Below, in pieces: positions 39,401 to 49,300 of a DNA stretch of 64,000 bases (its first letter is position 1; each line of letters starts with the position of its first letter). Origin of the DNA: Xylocopa sonorina (lineage: Eukaryota; Arthropoda; Insecta; Hymenoptera; Apidae); assembly GCF_050948175.1 (NCBI RefSeq), contig NC_135198.1:13141001-13205000 (forward strand), in the 5' to 3' direction. The notes beneath the pieces are model-generated. The model saw nothing but the letters and a program-made list of their open reading frames with translations, ran no database searches and was not told the origin of the DNA. The translations under genes and the position numbers were made by a program.

Positions 39401-42188
39401 CCGATTATAGCCAGGTGCAAAACCTTTACGCGGATGGCCACGAAATGGCATCGCACACCGTCTCGTAAGTTGAACGGGTGGCAAATCAAAGGAACAGCAG
39501 CCGCAGAGCTTTCTCTCTCGCTACCCCTGTCCGCATCTCGGGATATCAACGGTTCTTGTTACGAATGTCGCACGTTACACGCTAATTCGTCGCTCGCGCA
39601 ATACATCCAACGTCCATCGAACGTCCATCGCCTTGGTGCCTCTCTTCGACTAACTTCCGTTCTCCGTCGCGCGCGAGGTAACCGCCGTGAACCACCAGGA
39701 CGCCTCGTTCTCCCTCGACGATCCTCTTCGTTTCCGCGATTACCCGGACGATAACGCTGGGACAAAACCGATATCCTCTGCGAACGCGAGGCTAATCTGA
39801 AAGTAAGATTCCGCCAAGCCTGAGGGAAGCGACAGGAAAGTAAAGGTGTCGATGGTATCGGTATCGCGTTGCGTGTTGTACGTCCCGGCCTCGTTGGAAG
39901 AAGACGAGCCGTTTCATTGATGTGCTTTTAAAGCGTCTATTAGTTCGTCCACGGGGCCGTGTTTCCGTAACAAATTGCTCCGGTTCTCCGCTCTCGGCTC
40001 CCGCGTTTTACTCGGTAATTAAGAGGATCGTCCGGGATCGCGATGAAACGTATACTACGCGGTGCACGGCTGGTGAAACGGACGCGATCTGAGATGAACG
40101 TTGACACGGGTCGCGAAACAGTTTCACCAGCTGCGTGCCGCACCTGTGCCGTGTATACTAATGACGCGTGCTAACCGCAACTTTTCTTTCTTTTCTCTCT
40201 CTCTCTCTCTCTTCACTCATTCTCTCTCTCTGTCTCTCTCTCTCTCTCTTTCTCTCACTCACTTCACGTTCGCATCACTCGATCATTCCTCGCATTCCCA
40301 TCACGCAACGGACACTCGAACCTCGATCGGCAACACTCTCGTCGACGTACACGTTCACACGTACCACACACGACGACACACGTACCCCTTCGATCCCTCG
40401 CCCTCTCCGATCCGGAACAACGAACCCTGAAACAGGTGACTACCTTCCGGAGGAGATACCGCAAATCGTCCTCCTGACGTTCGACGATTCCGTGAACGAC
40501 CTGAACAAGGGTCTCTACACCGACCTCTTCGAGAAGGGACGAAAGAACCCGAACGGATGTCCCATCACGGCCACCTTCTACGTCTCCCACGAGTGGACAG
40601 ACTACAGCCAGGTTCAGAATCTCTATGCCGCTGGCCACGAGATCGCCTCCCACACGGTTTCGTAAGTACCAACAGAGAACACCTACGAAGAGATTATCAC
40701 CAGGTATTCCTCTTGGTACGGAGAAGAAACGGTTCGTTCTGATCTGATTCGCGAGATAACGTTTCCGCTGTTGATCATTTAATCACGTATCCATTACCAT
40801 TGAGCGATCGCGATGCTTTCAATTACCGGCAATCACAGCCGTTCACGCTCTGCCTGTGCACCGATCTCAATTAGCGACTAACGCCAGCTTGATTGCGTGG
40901 TTGATTAGATAGAGAGCTACCCAGCCGCTTGTTCGGGCGGAACTTGACTTAAGCTATGGTCTTAGAACGTAATCGTGGGTCAGAGCGCGCGAATCGTCGG
41001 TTCTATATAATCACCGATCGTTGCTCGAGTTCTTCAACGATGAAATTTCGCACGATCCGGACCCACGATCTCGTCTGTTTGTCCGACAACACACGATAAA
41101 CCGACGATTAAATCCTCGATACAGGCACAGTTTCGGTGAGCAGTTCTCTCAGCGGAAATGGGCGCGAGAAGTTGCCGGACAACGCGAAATTCTCTCTGCT
41201 TACGGAGGCGTCAAACTGGAGGACGTCAGGGGAATGAGAGCTCCTTTCCTATCGGTAATTTCATAATCGAAAGAAAAAAAAATAGCAGAAGCAACGAGGA
41301 AACGATCGAACGCTAATCGAAATCCTCGCGAAAACCATTTCTAATGAAACAGGTCGGCGGAAACAACATGTTCAAAATGCTATGGGATACGAACTTCACG
41401 TACGACTCCTCGATGCCGATCTACGAGAACCGACCGCCCAGCTGGCCGTACACCTTGGACTACAAGCTGTTCCACGACTGCATGATTCCTCCGTGCCCCA
41501 CCAGGTCTTATCCAGGTCTATGGGAGGTCCCTATGGTGATGTGGCAGGACCTGAACGGAGGCAGATGCTCGATGGGAGACGCGTGCAGCAATCCACCGAC
41601 TGCCGACGGCGTTTACAAGATGCTGATCAAGAACTTCGAGAGACATTACACGACGAATAGGTCGGTTTCGCGTACGGTTAACCGGTCGTCGATCCGTCGA
41701 CGCGTTATTTCTCGAACGGTAAAGGGAAACGGGATTAATTTCAGGGCGCCGTTCGGACTGTTCTACCACGCCGCCTGGTTCACCCAGCCGCATCACAAGG
41801 AGGGTTTCATATCGTTCCTGGACACGATAGTCGCGATGGACGACGTGTGGATCGTGACGAACTGGCAAGCCATTCAGTGGGTCAGGAATCCTACGCCGTT
41901 ACCATTGATGCACACTTTCGAACCTTTCGGGTGTAACTATCCGGTACGTATATCGTTAAACCACCGTTAAATCGATACCACGTCGCCCTTAAACATTCGA
42001 ATCCGTTTTAAACGACCGCGCAGGACCGGCCGAAGAAGTGCAACAACCCGAAGGTCTGCAATCTCTGGCACAAGAGCGGCGTGAGGTACATGAAGACCTG
42101 TCAGACGTGTCCGGATATCTATCCGTGGACGGGCAAAACCGGGATACGAAGCAGTCGCATCGACAACGACGTCGATGCCCACGAATGA
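6690..42188 (+). CDS. Cda5: Chitin deacetylase-like 5 (group IV), chitin-binding, secreted
   Basis: Secreted enzyme that deacetylates chitin to chitosan in cuticle or other extracellular chitin. Exons: 6690-6741, 31548-31671, 33222-33317, 34387-34756, 35104-35159, 35437-35591, 35691-35863, 35963-36012, 36704-36835, 37682-37723, 38301-38494, then 39239-39464 OR 40436-40661, then 41125-41254, 41353-41660, 41745-41943, 42024-42188. Phases agree throughout; each isoform is 823 aa. Signal peptide 1-17; six-cysteine peritrophin-A chitin-binding domain 23-73; Q/T/P-rich linker about 91-460; Cys-rich hinge; NodB-type deacetylase from about 485. Motif 1 is TFDD (496-499, base and metal Asp). Motif 2 is HTVSH (metal His 554 and 558), with its second His supplied by the next exon. 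RAPFLS and WEVPM fit later motifs. Lack of an LDLa domain plus a long linker marks CDA5 rather than serpentine or vermiform. The small linker exons are the least certain part; extra isoform exons may exist. Confidence 0.93.
9975..10697. repeat. Diverged mosaic repeat block in Cda5 intron 1
   Basis: Two sequence blocks recur with moderate divergence. Block one (ACGTTYCYACG..ATTATCCTTYC..GGGATTCCA) is at 9975-10013 and 10402-10441, and partly at 10680-10697. Block two (GCAATTAYYAGRAGAATT) is at 10042-10059 and 10497-10514, with a related copy CCAATTACCCGGGGAATTT at 10623-10641. The spacing is irregular, so this is a mosaic of old local duplications rather than a clean tandem array. Confidence 0.6.
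10459..10486. repeat. (CT)n microsatellite
   Basis: An uninterrupted CT tract of about 28 bp lying inside the mosaic repeat block of Cda5 intron 1. Confidence 0.9.
15966..16004. repeat. (GA)n microsatellite
   Basis: A GA tract of about 39 bp in Cda5 intron 1. It creates arginine/glutamate and serine/leucine runs in spurious open frames on either strand. Confidence 0.9.
20116..20136. repeat. (CGA)n triplet repeat
   Basis: A short run of CGA/GAC triplets in Cda5 intron 1. It is not part of any recognisable coding region. Confidence 0.75.
25046..25063. repeat. (CTT)n triplet repeat
   Basis: Short CTT tract in Cda5 intron 1, probably a simple sequence repeat. Confidence 0.7.
27445..27474. repeat. 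(CT)n microsatellite
   Basis: A CT tract of about 30 bp inside a longer pyrimidine-rich stretch (about 27395-27490) in Cda5 intron 1. Confidence 0.9.
31672..33221 (+). other. Cda5: Cda5 intron 2
   Basis: A 1.55 kb intron splitting the chitin-binding domain between its fourth and fifth cysteines. It starts GTGAGC and ends TTGAACAG. It contains A and T homopolymer runs near 31737 and 31964. No other feature was recognised. Confidence 0.85.
33318..34386 (+). other. Cda5: Cda5 intron 3
   Basis: A 1.07 kb intron from GTGAGT to ACGCAG, between the end of the chitin-binding domain and the glutamine-rich exon. Nothing recognisable inside. Confidence 0.8.
34387..34756 (+). CDS. Cda5: Cda5 exon 4, glutamine-rich linker
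   Basis: Encodes residues 91-214 of Cda5. It opens with a CAG/CAA run giving nine consecutive glutamines, then more Q/R-rich sequence with a repeated QQQIRE element, then a T/P segment and a charged segment. It is a low-complexity, probably disordered spacer between the chitin-binding domain and the enzyme. Mixed CAA and CAG codons suggest selection on the glutamines as well as repeat slippage. It ends at GTGAGC. Confidence 0.85.
36013..38300 (+). other. Cda5: Cda5 introns around small linker exons 9 and 10
   Basis: Three introns (36013-36703, 36836-37681, 37724-38300) separate exon 9 (36704-36835, a threonine/proline segment) and exon 10 (37682-37723, only 14 codons). Both exons are symmetric, phase 2 to phase 2, so either can be skipped in frame. 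The 37724-38300 intron ends with a T run and a CT tract (about 38196-38255) in front of exon 11. No separate gene is seen. Confidence 0.7.
38495..39238 (+). other. Cda5: Cda5 intron before the alternative catalytic exons
   Basis: A 744 bp intron from GTAAGC to TATCCAG, leading into exon 12a. No recognisable element. Confidence 0.8.
39239..39464 (+). CDS. Cda5: Cda5 alternative exon 12a (catalytic)
   Basis: A 226 nt exon entered after one codon base and left after two. It encodes GIPVEQAPQIVLLTFDDAVN at its start and ADGHEMASHTVS at its end, so it carries deacetylase motif 1 and the first His of motif 2. It pairs with exon 12b at 40436, which has the same length and phases and about 84% identical protein. 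Only one can be used: 226 is not a multiple of three, so skipping both or joining both breaks the frame. Confidence 0.93.
39465..40435 (+). other. Cda5: Intron between the alternative exons
   Basis: A 971 bp segment separating exons 12a and 12b. Its 3' part has a long CT-rich tract (about 40191-40262), then A/C-rich sequence and a final AACAG acceptor. The pyrimidine tract lies about 175 bp from the acceptor and could bind PTB-like splicing regulators; that is inference. Confidence 0.75.
40191..40262. repeat. CT-rich tract upstream of exon 12b
   Basis: Interrupted CT repeats over about 70 bp on the sense strand of Cda5, between the two alternative exons. It is a simple repeat with possible splicing relevance because of its position. 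Confidence 0.85.
40436..40661 (+). CDS. Cda5: Cda5 alternative exon 12b (catalytic)
   Basis: A 226 nt exon matching exon 12a in length, phase and fold. It begins with DYLPEEIPQIVLLTFDDSVN and ends AAGHEIASHTVS. Twelve of about 75 residues differ from 12a. The differences fall mostly at the N-terminal edge, with single changes next to the TFDD motif (A to S) and in the helix that follows (P to G, E to D, N to K). The catalytic residues are kept in both. CDA5a and CDA5b type isoforms are known from other insects, as I recall. Confidence 0.93.
40662..41124 (+). other. Cda5: Cda5 intron after exon 12b
   Basis: A 463 bp intron from GTAAGT to ATACAG, which must be spliced to either 12a or 12b. No feature recognised inside it. 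Confidence 0.8.
41661..41744 (+). other. Cda5: Short open, frame-preserving intron in Cda5
   Basis: An 84 bp intron between exons 14 and 15 with a weak donor (GTCGGT) and a good TTTCAG acceptor. Its length is a multiple of three and it has no in-frame stop, so a retained form would add 28 residues, rich in R and S, inside the deacetylase domain. The spliced form fits the family better. Confidence 0.8.
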
Positions 42189-42898
42189 ACGGACAGTGGA
42201 TCGGTGTTCCGTGCGATCGAGGCCCAGCCAGCCTCGAGAATGATGAAGAGCACCGGCGTCCTTGCCTCTCCAGCAGCCACGTACATACCGCGAAACGTAT
42301 CCAGGCCGAGTACGCCAACGAAATCGACTGTAGGTTGTAGAAACCGACTACGCCCGACATCACCACCACCACCACCACCTTCTCTCCCTTTGCTTCCCGG
42401 TTGCGGTGTGCCCTCGACGGCGATCAGGCAAGGAGCGCGTCGTCCGTTCCCGACGACCGCGTGGCATCGTGACCAGCGAAACGAAATCCCAGCCAGGTGG
42501 CAACGTGCTACGTGATATCGTATATTATATTAATGTACTCTGGGAGGTTGCAGTGGCGACACGTTGCATTCGAACGATCCGAGGTAACTCGATCGAGACG
42601 TATTTAATCGATCGTTAGACTTTTCATTGGCTTTGATCATTCGATTCGGTAGTCGATCGTGGATTGGATATTTATAATTCGTAGAAACGAGTGGCCAAGC
42701 TTGCGCGTCGAACCGTGTTTCCATTTCTCGACGCGAAGGAATCAATCAAACGAGGACGAGCATCGTTTCGTTCGATCCCGCGAACGCGATGCGAGAGATT
42801 TACCCGTAGGGTCGCTTGGGAAATCGCGAAACTCGATAGTCGAGGCATCGATCGCCTCGCGGTTTTCTTCTTTACCCCTCACCTTCTCCCGCAACATC

Positions 42899-42921
42899 CT
42901 CTCTCTCTCTCTCTCTCTCTC
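42899..42921. repeat. (CT)n microsatellite
   Basis: CT tract of about 22 bp in the Cda5 3' UTR. Confidence 0.85.
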
Positions 42922-43238
42922 CACCCTTGCCACCCCATTCCTTCTCGTTCAACCCCTTCATCCTTGGCGTACTCGGCTAAATCCGATAGATCAATTAATT
43001 AATTAATTAATTACATAAACTATAACATTACCATCGTGGATGTGCAAACGAAAACTGAAATCGTCGGTCGCGAGAGGTTTCCTAAAAAAAAAAAAATGAA
43101 AAACGAAAAAATCGACACGGAGGTTCAGCACGCGTGGAGGTCACCGGGAGAGTGTTCACTTTGAAACTAAACGAAGTATCGTGCACACGAGGGGATCGCG
43201 TCGTGTATACTTTTTAGAACCTGAAACTGTAATACGCC

Positions 43239-43251
43239 TTTAATCAATAAA
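43239..43251. terminator. Back-to-back poly(A) signals of two convergent genes
   Basis: On the + strand AATAAA at 43246-43251 would end Cda5. On the - strand the complement of 43239-43244 reads ATTAAA, a common variant signal that would end the ADCY10-like gene about 80 nt after its stop. The two hexamers are one base apart, so the two 3' ends must overlap. Confidence 0.6.
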
Positions 43252-43324
43252 TATTTCGCTACAATTCCTAACTCGCCACGCGCCGCTCCGCGTCTCAGCT
43301 CATCGCGAGCCAAGGTGAGTGAAA

Positions 43325-46300
43325 CTAGTAATTAGTATCCGGAACTTGGAAAGGAAACAATATGGTGGACCAGGCGCTCAAACTGAACGAGTGGATCTCC
43401 TGCCATCGAACACCCTCTCCTCTACCCACGTGTTCGGTCCAATATTGCGCCATGTTGTTATATCCGCTCTCCTCCCAGGTCTGCAACGATTAGCAACGAT
43501 CAGAACGGGAAAAGATCTTCGAGACGTCGCTTACCCTTTTGTTCTGCTCGATCCAAGCCAGCACCAGCTGGTTGCCCTGGATGGAACTCACTTTATACGA
43601 CTTTGCGATGTACGCGCGGGACACTGTTCTCCGACCGCGTAATATTTCCATGTAAGATTGCAGCAGAAATAAGAACGGCTTAACGAACGACGCGTGATTA
43701 GACGCTTCCTGGAGAAACCTGACGATCGAGTTGGCGTTGCGCACTTGGTCGATAAGATCGTACGACTTTCTGATATTAATCCGACGCTTCAGTATCAACA
43801 GATAGCTCTCGAGACCCTGCGCGAGAGGATTGTACGGTTTGCGTGCGGTTATTTATCATTCCCGTTCGTTACTCCTACCTTGACGCAGTTGTAGATCTGC
43901 GAGAAGTTGTCGTACGCGATATTTCCCATGTACTCGTCGACGTCTTTTAGATACGTGTCGGTCAGCATAACGTTCCTAAGCGGTGTCGTACGAAAGACAA
44001 TAAAATGCAAATCGTGGGTGAATCGCGCGTACCAACTCACATTCTCAGCTGCCAGATGAGCAAACAGGTCGTCAGACGCGACAGACTTTCTGGATCGCGT
44101 AACACGCAGGTGTCCGATCTGTAAGCTGAAGACGATCGTGCAGAATATTAATCTGGGAGGATTCGTAAGGTATCCTTACAGATAACGTTCTCGTAAAAAT
44201 CGCGACAGTTCTCGTAAGATTCTAAGACCATCGCTGCGTCCAACATAAATTCCATGCAAAGGGAGTAGTACCACGTGATGGAGGAATAATCGATGTCCTC
44301 TTTGGCCAGGTAATACAGTTCGTACAGTAAATCGACTGCCTCGTTCACCCTCTTCGTCCATATCTAAAATAATCCAATTTTTTATTTTATCAAAGAATCC
44401 ACTCGTACGGTAATGTACAGACAATTGCTTTACCATGATCTCTATCAGAGTCGGTAGAACGGTCAGCTTAATTCTGTTCAAATGCAAACAATTGCATATC
44501 TTGCAAATCAAGATCCCAAACTCCACACCTTCGTCCAGCTTCCCCTGCGATATCCTTTCGTACGCGAATAAATTTCAGTCGCACGCGAAGGATCGATAGT
44601 ATTTCAAATGAAACCTACCTCAGTTCGTACATCGTCTGATAGATCCGCGCCAGTAGAATCATTTCCTCGGGCAGCTTCCAATTCATTTTCCTATCGATAA
44701 TCCCTAACATCGATCTCTCCAGAGAGCGTATCATACCCCTCTCTCTGAACTTGCGGAAGATCTGCACGGCGGTCAAATAGATTTGTCCTTTCTCCGTGAA
44801 ACAACCAGAGCCTTCGAACGCGATGCGAACACTCCGCAGCATCGTGAGCAGGGTTACCTTCGTCTCGTCCTGCAACTAAAATGCCATCGAGTTCGAAACC
44901 CACGCAAATCGTTTCACAGCAAACGTGCTTCGAACCATCGAGATCATGGCAAGTCGATGCAAGTAGATCGCCAACTCCGTTTTCTCGACGCTCTTCGACC
45001 CACTGTCCCGGTACTCTGGGAAGCCTCGCACCTTGTATCGGATCTTCTCGAACACGAGATTGTAGCAGATCGCCTTGCTGCATCGCGGTACCTCGCCTGC
45101 CAAGGTCACAGCTTCCGTGTAAAACTTCTTCGCTTGCGAGTAGTTGCCATACGCGACGTAAGCGTCCCCTGAAAGAACAGTCTCGTCCCAAGAAGCGATT
45201 TCAACCGAAACGAACTATAAAAATCGTTTACCCGTCAGCACCAAACTTCTCCCCTTGTCAATGACCGCGTCTGGAGTATCGACGATCAACTTCTCCCGCA
45301 CCTTCAATATACCAATACTAGCAGTCGTAGCAGCGAGGTATTTGGTCGCGTAAAGGGGTTGCCCGGTCTGGATCAAACCTGAACTGTACTCTATCATGAA
45401 CTTGACTAACGCGTTAATGTCACTGCTGCGCGAGATGTGATGGTGTAGCTTCCAGAAGACGTAATTGATCGTCTTTATACACCTACAGTTCCGATAATCT
45501 ATGCAGCTGAACTGCTTCAGATGATAAGCCCACGTGTCGTGGATCGCTATATCAGAGGCCCACTTGGTTCTTCTCGCTATGTCGAAGTAGCTTTCTCTGA
45601 GCGATGGACTTAAATCAGAGGCAGGTTCTGGAAGAAGAACCGAGTGAGGATACGCGTAATTGGCACGTGGATCGAGGAAACACGTTTCTTTACCATCGCT
45701 GTCGCTAAAGATCGGCAGAACGGAGATCCTGCGAATGCTCATACCATCTCGCTTCCTCTCCGCGTCGCTGCTGTCTGGTACGAAGATACTCCGTCGAGGC
45801 TCGAATCTGTCGCGTTTCTCGTACATCCTTTGCGTCGTTCGTTTCATCGACTCGTCGCGCTTTTGGACGCAAAGTTCGATTTATTATAGAAACACGCTCG
45901 TACGCTCAGTGATCGACGAACCTCCGCGTCTTCTTTCGTGGAGAACGTTAAAAATTTCCCTCCGCCGCATGTGTTACACTTTCGAGCGTCCTTCTTGTAG
46001 ATATCTATAGCCTTCTTGTGGTAATCGTTCTTCTGCTGCGGAGACAGCACCTCGTAGAAAAGCTTGCGATAAGAAGAGATCGTGAACTCCAGCAGCTTGC
46101 AATAGGCGTACGAAGGCAGGGTTCTTTTCGCGAAGATGTCTGCGATATCGAATGCGTTTCCTCTGATCGATCACGATCGAAAGTGAGAACGGATCTTAAT
46201 CTGAAAGCCTCACTAACAGGACGGTTGACAGGCGCAGGTCACCAAGTGATGCATGTTGCTGAACGTCTTCTTCTCCTTGAACAAGTGGTACACTGTATCG

Positions 46301-49300
46301 TCAGCGTGGCAGTGCTGCCTCTGCACCATGCCACACTCCAAAATCCTCAATCGTAACATCTCTGCCACTGCTGAAGCGATAGAAGTGACACGATCACATC
46401 GCTGAGCGGTTCTACCCCGTATACAACGATCGATACTTTCCTTTCGACGTGTACACCGGCGCAGAGTTGATCATCGCGTTCTCCACCATGCTGCGCAGGA
46501 AGATCCTGCCGATGGTTGCCGCGCACTTGATCAAATCTTGCTCGTACGAGTTCATTCTGTTGTAGATGTCGATCCTCAAACCTGATTCGCGTTAGCAAAT
46601 CGTTCGAATATAGAATTTATTAGAAGAGACAGAAATACGAAATCACCTGTGACGTCGCGATTGATCTCGACGGAAGCACGAGGCTTCTCCACTAGAATGC
46701 ACACGTTCAAGGTGCTCATCTGGGTCCAATGCAAAGGCGGTGCCACTTCTTCGGGCATCAAGTACGCGGGAATCTTCACCAAAAACGACTGGTCAGGGAA
46801 AACGAGATCGTAGAGGGACACTTCTGCCGGTGATACCGTGATAAAGTCCAAAGCTTCGACTTGCAGGATCGACATTAGATACGCTTCGCACCAGCCGATA
46901 GAATTCTTGCTACGTTGCTGAAGAATTCTATAGGAGGAATCGTATTATATGTGATAGACACACGGACCATACCTCGATCGAACGAGAAGAATATAAGTTT
47001 CTTTACCTTTCGAGCTCCGCAGGGATCCCATCGACGTTCAAAAACTGACACGCGTACGCCGCTATGTAGTTCGAATCTAAACCTTCCAACGTCCTGATCA
47101 TCAGCCTCTTGTCCTGGCAAATGCTAGCTTCGACCTGACTTAAATTATCCCACGAAACTGGTTCCATCATTGTCATGACTAGAACGACGTTGTGGTTGTT
47201 GAGAACGGAGGACAGAAACTGCCAGGAGAGTAGGTCCATGTGTTGCACGTCGTCCAAGATGATGCACACACGTCCAATCACCTAAACCGCGATAGAATAA
47301 TAGTTTCAGATCGTTTCGAATTATAGCATTGCGAACCTTGTTCAATATCTCTTCGAAGATCTCGATGGTCTTCTCGTGGCGCTTCCAATCGGTGTCCTCA
47401 CAGTATATCTCTGAATGAGGAAACTGGACCCTCATAATGGTGTTCAGATAACAGAAATCATCGCGCTTCAGAATTTCAGACAACGCGCTCAATAAGACCC
47501 TCTCACGATCGTCCACGGTCGCGCAATTCTCAGCTCTGAAGATCTGATCGAAGTGAAATCGATAAGTTCTTCGATGTTACCAAAGGATTCGTTCGATTTA
47601 CTTGGAGAAATATGTAATGCAGCACTGCGTAAGCCTTCTCCGTGTGAGACGGGTGCAACGAAAGTTGAACGAACTTGATTTGTCTGTTCTGAACCATCGT
47701 GACGAAGGCGTCGAGGAGCCTGGACTTCCCGGATCTCTCGCTGCCCTGAACAAAACTTGTTTAAATCATTCGTGGTTTCGATATGAAAATTTGCTAGATT
47801 ATTCCCAGGAAAACCTCGATAAGTAATCCGGAAAAAGTTCGTCCAGGCACTCCGATGTCGTCTAGGACATCGTTGAAATTCTCCAGTTCGTGAACTCGAT
47901 CGAGAATAGGGTAGACAAGATACAAGTTCGACATCGATTCCGTTCTTCTGAAAGGGGGGATATCTAGATGTTCGTTTAAGTAACATACGCGATACACGAT
48001 TCACAATGGAACATCGATCTTACAAATCTTCGTGCACGTATTCGTAAACGTGAACCTTTCCAATTCTTCTCAATACCTTGATACCTCGAGAACGAAATCT
48101 GTTCTTCTTCAAAGAGCTCTTCGACAAAGTGTCGTAGTCGCAGGATATCTACGAGGTGTATTTCTCATTGTCTCAAGCGGCGCGTATAAACGAATCGTAA
48201 AAAATCTTGTGAAACGAACCTTGTCGTATGAGATCATCGTCATCGAAATGGCCTTGTTGATGGGAGCACCGAAGACCATGTACTGCATCCTAACGACGTG
48301 ACCGATTATCCCACAGAAGGCGATACCTGTCGACAGATTAGAGACAAAGAAATCCCGACTAGAAACTAGGAACTTACCGGTCGAGACACCGATCAGAACG
48401 GTCTTAACTCCAGGAACGCGTTTCGTTTCTTTCATTATCTCGAACGCGGACAGTAATCCGTTCTTCGAACTATTCTTTTCGTCCTCTCTGTTACCGTAAT
48501 CTCTAATTCCGTAGAGAATGTAAAACGAGACGTCTTTTTCAAACAGATTCACCATGTTGATGCATCCAGCATTCGCTTCGATTATACTGCGAGAAAACAG
48601 TCAAAGTTTCGCGACTCTGCCAAGTTTAGAAACCAGTACCATCTGTACGTATCATTGAATGATGTTACTTTTGGATAATCTTGAACAATTCGTCTACCAG
48701 AGAGATCAACTCGTGAACTGTACACTCGAATGGAATTACACTAATGCAAATCACAGTGATCTGTCTCACTTCCGTCAGGTACTTCACCGGATCGTCACGA
48801 TCGATCTGAAAAGCAAGCGTATCGACAGGATCGAGGACTCGATTAAATACCAATGAGCGTACCTGCGTCAGGACAGGCCTCAGCATGTATGTTTTCAAAT
48901 GCTCGCCGATACCTCTTCGCAGCGCGTCGATCACAGAGATCCTAGCTAAGAGAATCATTAGCCTCTCGTTAAATTCGTCCACTTACTCACTGTCGAAACG
49001 CTTACTCTGAAATTGTATTAAATTGACGTCAGAGTCCACAGATATATCGGAGAGCAGCGACAACTCTGACTCTGTGTAACCAACACTTTGTCGCCTGTCG
49101 ATCGAACTTTCGTCGAACGACGCGGTGCTCCGCCTCAGCTCGGATTCCGCTGGTGGTCCGATCACTTTGATGATCTGAAGATTCGTGATTCGTCGATACT
49201 CTCAGGACGTTTCTGACAACGATCGTCCCTACCTTAACGTTAGTCGAATCCTTGATGACGTACTCGTAGAGGCTGGGCGCGCAATGCGCCCAAGCGCTCG

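Larger units (their letters stand above)
42189..43260 (+). other. Cda5: Cda5 3' UTR
   Basis: Non-coding sequence after the TGA at 42186-42188. It holds a CACCAC triplet run near 42360, a CT tract at 42899-42921 and a TTAA repeat at about 42994-43012. It ends with an AATAAA at 43246-43251, the best poly(A) signal for Cda5. Confidence 0.75.
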
